A stretch of 53,192 nucleotides of DNA. It comes from Streptomyces sp. ST2-7A. GTDB taxonomy: Bacteria > Actinomycetota > Actinomycetes > Streptomycetales > Streptomycetaceae. The DNA is taken from positions 1-53,192 of the forward strand of contig NZ_JAJUWS010000046.1 in assembly GCF_021390475.1 (NCBI RefSeq), read 5' to 3'. The notes below the pieces were generated by a model. The model was not told the origin of the DNA. It did no database searches and was given only the letters and a program-made list of their open reading frames with translations. Below, in pieces: positions 15,558 through 23,127 of this stretch (the first letter of the stretch is position 1; each line of letters opens with the position of its first letter). A program made the translations under genes and the position numbers.

Positions 15558-15749
15558 TCATCGCTGTAGAGAATGCTCCCCCAGTCCGGGTGCCAGTGGC
15601 ATTCCGGGGGCAAGGCCGGTGAGTGGGAGGCCGACGAGGCTGATGGTGAGGACGATCAGGGCGGCGGCGAGGAGGAAGGCGGCCAGGTGGCGGCGTGCTT
15701 CGCCGATGCGCCGGGCCAGGAACTTTCGGATCGCGCGTCGGAGGCTCAC
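15558..15749 (-). CDS. Small single-span membrane protein at the end of the E1 operon
   Basis: The 63-residue product has a basic N-terminus (SLRRAIRKFLARRIGEARR), one hydrophobic segment (HLAAFLLAAALIVLTISLVG) and a Pro/Gly-rich tail. GTG at 15749 overlaps the stop of the histidine phosphatase gene (GTGA), the same 4-bp coupling used throughout this operon, which is the main reason to call it. No family is recognised. Confidence 0.55.
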   Translation of the reverse strand: MSLRRAIRKFLARRIGEARRHLAAFLLAAALIVLTISLVGLPLTGLAPGMPLAPGLGEHSLQR

Positions 15750-16324
15750 GTCCGAGCTCCGAAGCGGTGTCGTGGAAAGGGCTCCATGGCCCCGAACGGC
15801 CACACGGCACGGGCTGCGGCCTCGAAGGAGGCGGAGGGGCCCATGGGAAGCCTGAGAAGGACACCGAGAAGGAGCTTGTGGGACACGACGAGTACACCGC
15901 CCCGGTGCCCTGCGAGGTGGTGGAGATGGGCGGCGGCGTGAGTGGCCCGTCTGTGGAGGGCGACGAGGGATTCACCGTCCTCGTACGCGAGGTGAGGGCT
16001 CGTGTGACGGTGAATCCGCCAGGCCCGGTAAGCCGGGGGACAGGTCTCCGAGGTGGTGCCCTGAATGCTCGTGGGCGCACGCCACTCGATGAGCAGGTCA
16101 CTGGAGGCAATCACGGGGAGGCCCGTGAGGGAGCCGAGGGTCTCTGCCGTCTGGCGGGCGCGGAGAAGAGGGCTGGTGACAATGCCGGTGATGCCATCGA
16201 GAGGAGGGGGCATGCGACGGAGTTGGTCGTACCCCTCCGCGCTGAGCGGTGCGTCGGGTGGGGCGTGGTAACCGGGGCGATGACCCTTGTAGGCGGCGTG
16301 CCGCATGAGTCGGATGTCAGCCAA
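15746..16324 (-). CDS. Histidine phosphatase (phosphoglycerate mutase-like) family protein
   Basis: The RHG-type motif appears as IRLMRHAAYKGHRPGYH at the N-terminus; the second half has ETLGSLTGLPVIASSDLLIE with the acidic residue, and GGVLVVSHKLLLGVLL with the second catalytic His. In RHG the Gly is replaced by Ala (RHA), a change also seen in relatives such as SixA. The enzyme probably dephosphorylates a small phosphate ester. TTG at 16324 overlaps the SDR stop and gives a full first strand before RHA; the open frame extends farther upstream over the SDR gene but without coupling. Confidence 0.7.
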   Translation of the reverse strand: MADIRLMRHAAYKGHRPGYHAPPDAPLSAEGYDQLRRMPPPLDGITGIVTSPLLRARQTAETLGSLTGLPVIASSDLLIEWRAPTSIQGTTSETCPPAYRAWRIHRHTSPHLAYEDGESLVALHRRATHAAAHLHHLAGHRGGVLVVSHKLLLGVLLRLPMGPSASFEAAARAVWPFGAMEPFPRHRFGART

Positions 16325-17078
16325 GGATCCAGCCCCCGTCGACACGTACGGTCTGGCCGGTGATGAAGCCCGCGTCGTCGCCGGCGAGGAAGGCCACGGT
16401 GGCGGCGACATCCTCGGGAGTGCCACGACGCCGGACGCACTGACGGGCGAGTTGGCGGGCGGTCATGGCGTCGCCGTCCTCGACGACGGTGTCCTCGGCG
16501 GGGACGCGGATGGATCCCGGGGCGACACAGTTGGCGGTGATCCCGGAGGGGCCGAGCTCGCGGGCGAGGGCCCGAGTGAGCCCTTCCAGGCCGGCCTTGG
16601 CGCTGATGTATCCGGTGAGGTCGTGGCGTCCGGCTGTGGCCAGGACGGAGCCGATGGTGATGATGCGGCCGTGGCCCCGGTCGACCATGTCCGGGGTGAG
16701 GGCCCGGACGAGGTGGTAGTGGCTGGTCAGGTTGGTGTCCAACGCCTCGTGCCAAGTGCCGGTGCTCATCCCGTGCCACGGGACACGGGGATAGGCACCG
16801 GCGTTGCTGACGAGGATGTCGATGGGGCCGAGCCGTTCGGTGGCCCTGCGGCACAGACTCCGGACGGCATCGGGGTCGCGGAGGTCCGCTTGCAGCGGTA
16901 CGGCCTCGCTCTCCGCGTCGGTGAGCTCGCCAGCGAGGGCTTCGGCCGCGGGGTGGTCGTCGAGGTGGGTGAGCGCGATGTCGGCACCGAGGGTCGCGAG
17001 GCGGCGGGAGAGCGCCGTGCCGATGCCGCCAGTGGCTCCGGTGATCAGCGCGGTGTGCCCGTTCAGCGGACCGGACAT
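16317..17078 (-). CDS. Short-chain dehydrogenase/reductase (SDR)
   Basis: This 253-residue classical SDR has the cofactor motif T-G-A-T-G-G-I-G at residues 14-21, D-L-R near residue 66, NAG (as SNAG), a catalytic Ser in IITIGSVLATAG, and the Y-x-x-x-K pair in GYISAKAGLEGL. The sequence TANCVAPGSIRVP and the ending INGQ-type FITGQTVRVDGGW are typical of FabG-like members. ATG at 17078 has GGAGG five bases upstream. The acidic residue after strand 2 (THLDD) hints at NADH rather than NADPH, a weak inference. It oxidises or reduces a hydroxyl/keto group in the pathway of this operon. Confidence 0.88.
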   Translation of the reverse strand: MSGPLNGHTALITGATGGIGTALSRRLATLGADIALTHLDDHPAAEALAGELTDAESEAVPLQADLRDPDAVRSLCRRATERLGPIDILVSNAGAYPRVPWHGMSTGTWHEALDTNLTSHYHLVRALTPDMVDRGHGRIITIGSVLATAGRHDLTGYISAKAGLEGLTRALARELGPSGITANCVAPGSIRVPAEDTVVEDGDAMTARQLARQCVRRRGTPEDVAATVAFLAGDDAGFITGQTVRVDGGWILG

Positions 17079-18208
17079 GTTGCCTCCGGGGTGAGGAAGA
17101 AGGATTGGGGGGCGAAACGGGGGCTCATGACGTCCGCGAGTCGGCAGACGAGGACGAGCCTTTCCCGGGGCGTGAGGTCGCCGATGTGGTGGACGGCGAG
17201 GATGCGCATGGCGACGTAGGGGCGCAGGACGTCGGCGAGATCGGTGTCGGGCCACAGGACGGCGGCGACGGGCTCGACGAGGCGGCGCCAGTAAATCTCC
17301 GCGGCCGTGCGCCGGGGCTCGGAAAGCCTTGGCACGTAGTCGACGGTCAGGGTGCGGCGGGTGGTGTCGATCCGGGTCCGGTGGACCACCGGGGCGTTGG
17401 CTGCCAGATGGGCGAAGGTGGCGGGGTGGTCGGCGAAAGCCCCCGGGTTGTGGGTGGGCACGAGCCAGCCACCGAGGACGGTGGTGTACCAGAGGAAGTT
17501 GGCGAATTCGCCCGCGATGCTGTTCGCTCCGGCGGTGTCGAGGTCCAACCACGCCGGCGGATGGGCGAGGTTGAGGTCGGTCGGGTCGCCCTGGGTGAGA
17601 GCCGCCCACACCGGTTCCCCGGTCCCGAAGTGTCGTTTGAGATGGGTGAGGGTGGCCGCCCAGTCGAAGTGCGACTCGGTGCCGTTGATCCACAGGGTGT
17701 GGTTCCGGAGGCGGGACAGGGGTAGGTGGGCACGGCCGTCGGTGAGGAACGGGTCGGCGTCGGCGTAGTAGTGGTCGAGGCGTCCGCCGGGTGCGGCGCG
17801 GTCCCAGTAGAGCTTGCGGACCAGCTGGGCCGGTGGAGTGAGGCGCGCGGTCGCGAGGATGACCGTGCGGTAGTGGTCGGTGAGGTCGTGGAGGTACCGC
17901 TCCAGTTCAAGGGTCGGCCGGTCGGTGTTGAGGAGGTCGAGCAGGAGGCCGTGGTCCCGACCGATGGGAAGCCGTTCGTAGGCCAGGAGTCGGCCGCCGG
18001 GAACGCGCAGGTGGGCGTGGAGGGCGGGTACGCGGTAGTGGTCGCGGACGCTGTGGTGGCCGCGGATCTCCTCGCGGGCCTCGCCCGGGCGGCGGGTGTA
18101 CTTGAGTAGGAGCGGTCGGCCGGCCAGGTTCCCGGGCAGCACCAGGTTGCGGGTGAATCGGCGAAGAGGGCCGATGGACCACCGGCGGGTGTCGGCGGAG
18201 GGCGTCAC
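17063..18208 (-). CDS. Aminoglycoside phosphotransferase/kinase-like protein
   Basis: The 381-residue product has a kinase-like C-lobe signature: ALTQGDPTDLNLAHPPAWLD with G-D-x-x-x-x-N in place of HGDxxxxN, followed by WLDLDTAGANSIAGEFANFL, where the Asp matches the metal-binding D of the IDxE segment. The N-lobe has LLLKYTRRPGEAREEIRGHH, with a Lys in the position of the ATP-binding lysine. The His of the Brenner motif is replaced by Gln-Gly, so activity needs proof. GTG at 18208 overlaps the upstream stop (GTGA). I infer phosphorylation of a small hydroxylated substrate that the histidine phosphatase might later act on. Confidence 0.6.
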   Translation of the reverse strand: MTPSADTRRWSIGPLRRFTRNLVLPGNLAGRPLLLKYTRRPGEAREEIRGHHSVRDHYRVPALHAHLRVPGGRLLAYERLPIGRDHGLLLDLLNTDRPTLELERYLHDLTDHYRTVILATARLTPPAQLVRKLYWDRAAPGGRLDHYYADADPFLTDGRAHLPLSRLRNHTLWINGTESHFDWAATLTHLKRHFGTGEPVWAALTQGDPTDLNLAHPPAWLDLDTAGANSIAGEFANFLWYTTVLGGWLVPTHNPGAFADHPATFAHLAANAPVVHRTRIDTTRRTLTVDYVPRLSEPRRTAAEIYWRRLVEPVAAVLWPDTDLADVLRPYVAMRILAVHHIGDLTPRERLVLVCRLADVMSPRFAPQSFFLTPEATCPVR

Positions 18209-19371
18209 GGCCGGCCCCCGGTGAGGAGGCGGACGGCGATGTGGGCGAGGCGGTCCGGGGTGATGGCAGCCAGGTGGGCGTCTTCGGTCGGGGGAACGAC
18301 GGCGTCCCGAACGGGGCACAGGTCACCCTGGTGCATCAACTCGGCGAACCCGGTGGCCACGGCGTGGTGGTGGGGCAGACCGGTGTTCCACTTGCCGGCG
18401 CTGTGGCGGGCGTGCAGGCCAATGACCTGCGGGCCGGTTCCGTCCCGGGTGCGGGAGAGGGCGGCCAGGTGGGTCAGGCCGGTGTCGTTTCCGATGACCA
18501 GGGAGCAGTGGGGCAGGAGGTCGGCGACATCATCGGCGGGGAGACCGTCCAGACGGAGGCTCTGAACCCGATCCCGGGCGTCTGCGGCCGTGATCCGGAT
18601 CCCGCTCGCCGGTTCCCCGCCGATGAGGAGGAGACGTACGGAGGCGTCGAGGATCTCGGCGACCCGCCGGGCGACCGCGGTGAAGCGAGGGGCCGTGTAG
18701 TCCTTGAGGTCCGCACGGCTGGTGGCCGTGATGGCGGCGAGCGCGACACCGTCGAGCCATCCCATGGCCCGGAGGCGGTGCACCAGCCGATTGGGGCGTG
18801 CGGTGAGCCGGGGGGTGAACGGCGGCTCGGACGGCAGGCGGATGCCGAGGCGACGTTCGAGCGCCAGGTAGTGGCGGTCCGGGAGGGCGGTGTGCACGAC
18901 TCCGTCGCTCGACCAGCAGGGAGGTGCCGCCGGATCGCAGACCAGGGCGAGTGTCGCGTCGGAGCCGCGAGCCGTGATACCGGCCCGGTCACCGATCACG
19001 AGGCGCGGGCCTTCACTTCCTGCGGGGGAGGTAGCGGGAGTGAGGAGTCCCGTGCGGTCGATGAGTTCGGTGTGGGGTCCGGAGGCATGCACTGTCGGGG
19101 GCACGACGTGGCGCCGTTCTCCCAAGCGGTCCAGGGCGGCCCGGGCGGTGGCCAGGGCCAAGAGGCTGTCGCCCAGCTTGTCGTGGAAGGCCAACTCCAC
19201 CCGGGTGCAGTCACGCATCCGTTCCACCAGGACCTCGGAGGCGGGAAGGGGGAGGGGCGTACCGGGTCCGATGGCGGCGCGGTCGTAGCCGAGGGGCACC
19301 GAATGCACATCGCCCGCGAGCGCCCTTCGGGCGCCGGGGCGGAAGGCGGGGGGCGGTGTCGTGGTGGTCAT
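18205..19371 (-). CDS. Glycosyltransferase family 9-like (heptosyltransferase-type) protein
   Basis: Two signatures of GT9 are visible: ELAFHDKLGDSLLALATARA in the N-terminal Rossmann domain (compare GDxLL in heptosyltransferases), and LPHCSLVIGNDTGLTHLAAL in the C-terminal donor-binding domain (compare NDSGxxHLAAA). Length of 388 fits the family. Gram-positive actinobacteria make no LPS, so this enzyme must glycosylate something else, such as a natural product or wall glycan. ATG at 19371 overlaps the PRTase gene by 4 bp. A C-terminal segment with two Cys (PVRD preceded by GDLC) is unusual but not interpretable. Confidence 0.72.
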   Translation of the reverse strand: MTTTTPPPAFRPGARRALAGDVHSVPLGYDRAAIGPGTPLPLPASEVLVERMRDCTRVELAFHDKLGDSLLALATARAALDRLGERRHVVPPTVHASGPHTELIDRTGLLTPATSPAGSEGPRLVIGDRAGITARGSDATLALVCDPAAPPCWSSDGVVHTALPDRHYLALERRLGIRLPSEPPFTPRLTARPNRLVHRLRAMGWLDGVALAAITATSRADLKDYTAPRFTAVARRVAEILDASVRLLLIGGEPASGIRITAADARDRVQSLRLDGLPADDVADLLPHCSLVIGNDTGLTHLAALSRTRDGTGPQVIGLHARHSAGKWNTGLPHHHAVATGFAELMHQGDLCPVRDAVVPPTEDAHLAAITPDRLAHIAVRLLTGGRP

Positions 19372-19946
19372 CGGGAGTCGCCGAGCCGGGTGAGGCAGAC
19401 CAGAGGAAGGTCGAGATCGGCGAGGCGGGAGCGTCCTTCCTGTTCGGTGTCCTCCACGAGACAGGCGGCGCCGAGGGGGAGAGCCCCGGCCTCCCGAAGA
19501 CGGACGGTGAGGTCGGCCAGGGTCCGGCCGGTGGTGATCTCGTCATCGACCAACAGGATCCGTTGGCCGGCCGAGATGCCGTAGACGAAGACATCGGTGC
19601 GGTTGGCGTGCGGTTCGGTGAAACGCACGCGCCCCTTCAGGGGAAGGTCCAGCTTCCAGGCGATCTTGTACGGCAGCCCGGCGGCGCCGGTGAGTGCGAC
19701 GGTGGGGAGGATGCCCCCGGCGTCCAGACCGAGCACGAAATCGACGCCGTTTCCGACGGCGGGGATCTCCTGACGGACGCACTGCCACAGTTCGCCGCCG
19801 ACAGCGGTCAGGTCCGACGGCCGGACGGATGCCTCCAGCCCATCCAGGGAGTGGATGACCCGTTCGGGACGGCCGGCGGGGCCGACGCCGAGGCGTTCGA
19901 CGACGCGGGCCGTGAACGGCGTCGGGACGGTGAGGGTTTCGGGCAT
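19368..19946 (-). CDS. Type I phosphoribosyltransferase-like protein
   Basis: The PRPP-binding loop is visible as ILLVDDEITTGRTLADLTVR (residues 130-149), with the paired acidic residues and the T-T-G turn. The flexible-loop region precedes it (KIAWKLDLPLKGRVRFTEPH), and GLDAGGILPTVAL resembles the pyrophosphate loop of adenine-type PRTases. It should transfer ribose-5-phosphate from PRPP to a base, or the reverse. In an operon with a nucleotidyltransferase, kinase and glycosyltransferase, this suggests a nucleoside-like product. The stop overlaps the GT9 start; a 61-bp gap separates it from the gene upstream. Confidence 0.78.
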   Translation of the reverse strand: MPETLTVPTPFTARVVERLGVGPAGRPERVIHSLDGLEASVRPSDLTAVGGELWQCVRQEIPAVGNGVDFVLGLDAGGILPTVALTGAAGLPYKIAWKLDLPLKGRVRFTEPHANRTDVFVYGISAGQRILLVDDEITTGRTLADLTVRLREAGALPLGAACLVEDTEQEGRSRLADLDLPLVCLTRLGDSR

Positions 19947-20007
19947 GACGAAGCTCCTGTGGGTGGTGGTGGAAAAGAAAGGCGCCGGTGGGGCGGGGCG
20001 CCGGTGA

Positions 20008-21810
20008 CTACGCGGCCGTGTCCTGCGCGTACCGGGTCAGAAGCCGGTCGGCGGCCTCGATGACGAGGGGCAGTACCTCGTCCGCCCTGTCCTCGCGCCA
20101 GGCGGCGGCGACTTCCGCCAACGGTGGGAGGGCGAGTGTCGGGAAATCGGGCAACGATGACGCGGTGGCGAGAATCCGGTCGGCCCCGTCCCGCCACACA
20201 TCGTGTTCGCGCAACAGAAGCCGGCAGGCCAGCACGATGTGTTTGTACAACGGTCTCAACCGGTTCGCCCGGGCGTCGGCACGCAGGCGGCGCATGGTGA
20301 GGACGACCTGCGGAAGTTCCCTGGTCGCCGCCAGTACGAGGTCGTGCCGGCTGATGTGGGGCAGTTCGAGACCGGGGGCCGCATGGAGGGCGGGGCCGCC
20401 CTCCTGGAGCCGGTGGAGCGAGAAGGCCAGGCGAGGGGTGATCCGGTGGGCGCTCACTTCACCGGGTGTGATCAGCGTGGGCCCGACCGGCGCGGCTCCG
20501 TTGAGCGCCTCCCGGTAGCGGGCGACCGCGACGGCCACCTCTCCCGCGGCCCCGGAATCGGCGATGACCAGAAGGTCGAGATCTGACCATCCGGCGATCC
20601 AGGCGTGCTCCCCGGCGCTGCCGGTGAGGGCGACCAGATCGATCGCGGGGTCCCGAACGCGCAGTTCCTCGACAAGGTCGGCGGTCGCGGCGGCGACCGC
20701 CGGGGGAAGGCCCAGGCCGTAGGGGGTGGTGGTCCGTGGGCCGGTTGTCCCGGCGGTTGCGGCGATACGCCGCAACCGGGCGCGGAGGGCGATGACGCTG
20801 CCGGAGTTGTCGATGACGTGGTCGGCGAGACCGGCCACCCGATGGGCGCCCCGGCTCATCTTGATCTCATCCTTGGCCGCCACCACCCGCGCCGTCGTCC
20901 CCGAACGTCCCACCCGCTCGGGAAAGGCGGCGTCCAGGTACACGATCCGCAGCCGATCACCCATCAACCGCTTCAACTCGCCGATCGACAGGTCATCGTG
21001 CACCGACTCGATGGTGAACAACCGTTGATCGGCGTGCCCCTCTGCGAACCGGTTGAGCTCGTCGAGAAGCAGCTCGGCCCGGCGTCGAGGAGACAGGGCG
21101 TAGGGGTTGGCCAGTCCGTGGCGTTCCGCGGCCTGGCGGAAGAGGTAACCCATCTTGAGGCGCTGCGCTCCGCAGGTGTGCTGGAGGAACATCGCGCTGG
21201 TGCTCTTGCCGCATTCGCTCAGGCCGCCGAAGGCGATGACCCGTTCCAGACGGGGGTGGGGGGCGATGCCCGCGGTGCCGTCACCGACCCGGCCGTAGAG
21301 CTTGTGCCGAGCGGCGGAGGGAAGACGCACCCGTCCCGCGCACACCGCCGCTGCCAGGGCGTCCACGGCGGCGCCCAGCTCGGTGCGTTGGCGCAGGAGT
21401 GCGGGGGCACGGTGCCGGGCCAGGCCGTCGCGCTCGGCGGCACGTTCGTTGTGCCAGATGCGCAGGGTGAGGACGGAGAGACGGTCCACGGCCGAGGCCA
21501 GGGTCTCGGTGTGGGGAGGAAGGTCGAGGTGGGTGCTCGCCGCCAAGCCGGCCAGGATGTCGTCGGCGCGCTCCGCCAGGGCGTTGCGCTCCGCGTTGAG
21601 CTGATCGATCTCCCGCTTCGCATCGGCCACACCGGCGGCGGGGAGGTCGGGGTCGCGAACCCTGTCCTCGGCTTCCCACAGCCGGCCGTTGACCGTGTGC
21701 AACCTGGTGAGGACATCATCGAGACGTCGCCGGTCCTTCTCGCCCAGCGAACTCGTGGCACGTGCCAGGCCGGGGGGAAGCACCAGCGCAGGGGCATGGT
21801 CGGTATTCAT
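20008..21810 (-). CDS. Three-domain fusion: DUF4254-like, P-loop kinase and nucleotidyltransferase
   Basis: Residues 30-150 resemble DUF4254: LHTVNGRLWEAEDRVRDPDL, then AKREIDQLNAERNALAERAD. Residues 190-350 form a P-loop kinase with FGGLSECGKST (195-204), a lid-like GRSGTTARVVAAKDEIKMSR segment and a second-strand Asp in IVYLDAAF. Residues 390-600 hold a polymerase-beta-type nucleotidyltransferase: LTGSAGEHAWIAGWSDLDLL, with G-S and the D-x-D pair. So one chain may phosphorylate and then nucleotidylate a substrate. I know no characterised enzyme with this order. ATG at 21810 overlaps the upstream thymidylate-kinase-like gene (ATGA); the longer frame to 22332 is a shadow of that gene. Confidence 0.7.
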   Translation of the reverse strand: MNTDHAPALVLPPGLARATSSLGEKDRRRLDDVLTRLHTVNGRLWEAEDRVRDPDLPAAGVADAKREIDQLNAERNALAERADDILAGLAASTHLDLPPHTETLASAVDRLSVLTLRIWHNERAAERDGLARHRAPALLRQRTELGAAVDALAAAVCAGRVRLPSAARHKLYGRVGDGTAGIAPHPRLERVIAFGGLSECGKSTSAMFLQHTCGAQRLKMGYLFRQAAERHGLANPYALSPRRRAELLLDELNRFAEGHADQRLFTIESVHDDLSIGELKRLMGDRLRIVYLDAAFPERVGRSGTTARVVAAKDEIKMSRGAHRVAGLADHVIDNSGSVIALRARLRRIAATAGTTGPRTTTPYGLGLPPAVAAATADLVEELRVRDPAIDLVALTGSAGEHAWIAGWSDLDLLVIADSGAAGEVAVAVARYREALNGAAPVGPTLITPGEVSAHRITPRLAFSLHRLQEGGPALHAAPGLELPHISRHDLVLAATRELPQVVLTMRRLRADARANRLRPLYKHIVLACRLLLREHDVWRDGADRILATASSLPDFPTLALPPLAEVAAAWREDRADEVLPLVIEAADRLLTRYAQDTAA

Positions 21811-22466
21811 GGAGGGCTGCTCCTTTCCGCCTGCGGTGGAGTCGGTAAGTGGGGGGAGAGGTGGCGGACCACCTCGGTGTGGATGTCGGCCGCGGAGCGT
21901 TCCTCGCACAGGACAACCGCCGCATACGTTCCGCGCTCGGCCTGCCGGAGCAGGGTGCTGTGCAGGAGCCGCTGGTAGGTCGGGTAGACGCCGGTCCACG
22001 GCCGGCCCTCGCGGGCGCTGGTGATCGCGTAGCTGCGTTCCGCGTCGAGGGAGGGCAGCAGCAATACCGGGGACTCGGGCGGGGAAGTGGTGCCGACGAG
22101 TGCTGTCACGCGGTCCAGGGCGGCAGGTACGGGCAGGTCGTCCTTCAGCGCGGACGTGGCGGCGGCGACCGCCAGCAGCATCGGCAGTCCCCGGTCGAGG
22201 AGACCGATGCGGCCCGGCCCTCTGGCTTTCGCCCGGTGGGTGTGCCCCGCCGTCAGCATCCGCGTCAGCTCCGCAGTGGTGGAGGTCTCGAACCACCACC
22301 GTGCGTAGTCCCGGCCCGCGACCCGTCGCCATGTCTCCGTGTCGTGCTCGTGGATCGAACCCAATCCCTGAAAGCGCGAAGTGCGTTCGGCCAGCAGGCG
22401 GAGCTGTGTGGTCTTGCCGACGTTGTCCGGCCCGTTGAGGCTGACGAAATCCGGGAGACCGGTCAT
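21807..22466 (-). CDS. Thymidylate kinase-like P-loop NTPase
   Basis: The 219-residue product starts with VSLNGPDNVGKTTQLRLLAE, a Walker A typical of thymidylate kinases. The DR(Y/G) segment is IGLLDRGLPMLLAVAA, with Asp-Arg in the position that contacts the nucleotide. The C-terminal half diverges and ends in a Pro-rich tail. A true dTMP kinase would be encoded elsewhere in the core genome, so this pathway copy probably uses another (deoxy)nucleotide or an analogue. It follows the NUDIX gene by 6 bp and overlaps the next gene by 4 bp. Confidence 0.72.
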   Translation of the reverse strand: MTGLPDFVSLNGPDNVGKTTQLRLLAERTSRFQGLGSIHEHDTETWRRVAGRDYARWWFETSTTAELTRMLTAGHTHRAKARGPGRIGLLDRGLPMLLAVAAATSALKDDLPVPAALDRVTALVGTTSPPESPVLLLPSLDAERSYAITSAREGRPWTGVYPTYQRLLHSTLLRQAERGTYAAVVLCEERSAADIHTEVVRHLSPHLPTPPQAERSSPP

Positions 22467-22472
22467 CGACGA

Positions 22473-22940
22473 TCAGGCGGCGCGGACCGGCCGGTCCAGG
22501 ACCGAGCGGATCGCCTCGGTGTTGTTCGCCGCGAACTCCGCCAGCGGGGGAGGCATCAGCTCCGTGGCCCGGATCGCCTCGGCGGTGAACGGAATCCGCA
22601 CCACCTCGTAACCGCCGCGCTCGGGCCTGGAGAACTCCGTCCCGGTCCGCGCGGACTGGTCCATGGTCTCCAGCCGGGCGGCGAAGATGTGCTGCACCCC
22701 GAGGCCGTCGTCCAGCTCATCGGTCACCAGGTGCACGAGTTCGGCGCGGTCCACCGTTCCTCCGAGTTCCTCGAAGACCTCCCGGCGCAGGGCGTCCTCA
22801 AGGCTCGCGTCCTCGTCCTCGACCCCTCCACCCACGGTCACCCAGTACGGCTCCCTGCCGGGCCGGGTGCGCTTGATCAACACCAGCTCGTCACCGTCGA
22901 GCAGAAGGGCGCGAGCACTGCGTCTGACGATCCCGGTCAC
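22473..22940 (-). CDS. NUDIX hydrolase
   Basis: The 155-residue protein contains the complete NUDIX box G-x5-E-x7-R-E-V-x-E-E-L-G (VGGGVEDEDASLEDALRREV then FEELGG). NUDIX enzymes hydrolyse nucleoside diphosphates linked to another group; this could clean up or process a nucleotide intermediate in the same operon. GTG at 22940 is selected because GAGGAGG lies 6 nt upstream and the beta-strand RRSARALLLDGDELVLIKR follows directly. It is the first gene of the nine-gene minus-strand operon and faces the XRE regulator gene. Confidence 0.85.
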   Translation of the reverse strand: MTGIVRRSARALLLDGDELVLIKRTRPGREPYWVTVGGGVEDEDASLEDALRREVFEELGGTVDRAELVHLVTDELDDGLGVQHIFAARLETMDQSARTGTEFSRPERGGYEVVRIPFTAEAIRATELMPPPLAEFAANNTEAIRSVLDRPVRAA

Positions 22941-22967
22941 TTTCGGCCTCCTCGCCGTGCCGGCGGG

Positions 22968-23015
22968 TTCCTCACCCGGTGTGAGGTTGCGCTTCCCCGC
23001 TGTGCTGAACCAGCA
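22968..23015. promoter_or_regulatory. Two short palindromes in the divergent NUDIX/XRE intergenic region
   Basis: CCTCAC (22970-22975) and GTGAGG (22981-22986) form a 6-bp dyad with 5 bp between. TGCTG-aac-CAGCA spans 23003-23015. They lie in the 187-bp gap between the operon and the divergent XRE regulator, where an operator would be expected. Both are short enough to occur by chance. Confidence 0.35.
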
Positions 23016-23127
23016 TGGAGTACTCCGACCGTCCCGGGGATGACCGGCCGCCGTACCGGCGCTGTACCGGTGCCGAACCGACCGGCCCCGCACGGGTGGT
23101 TGGGTTCGGGCGCGGGCAGGGGGACCG

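Noticed and set aside
18241..19584. Plus-strand 447-codon frame opposite the GT9-like gene
   Set aside because: Gly/Glu/Arg-rich with no motifs; the minus strand has GT9 signatures and coupled starts and stops.
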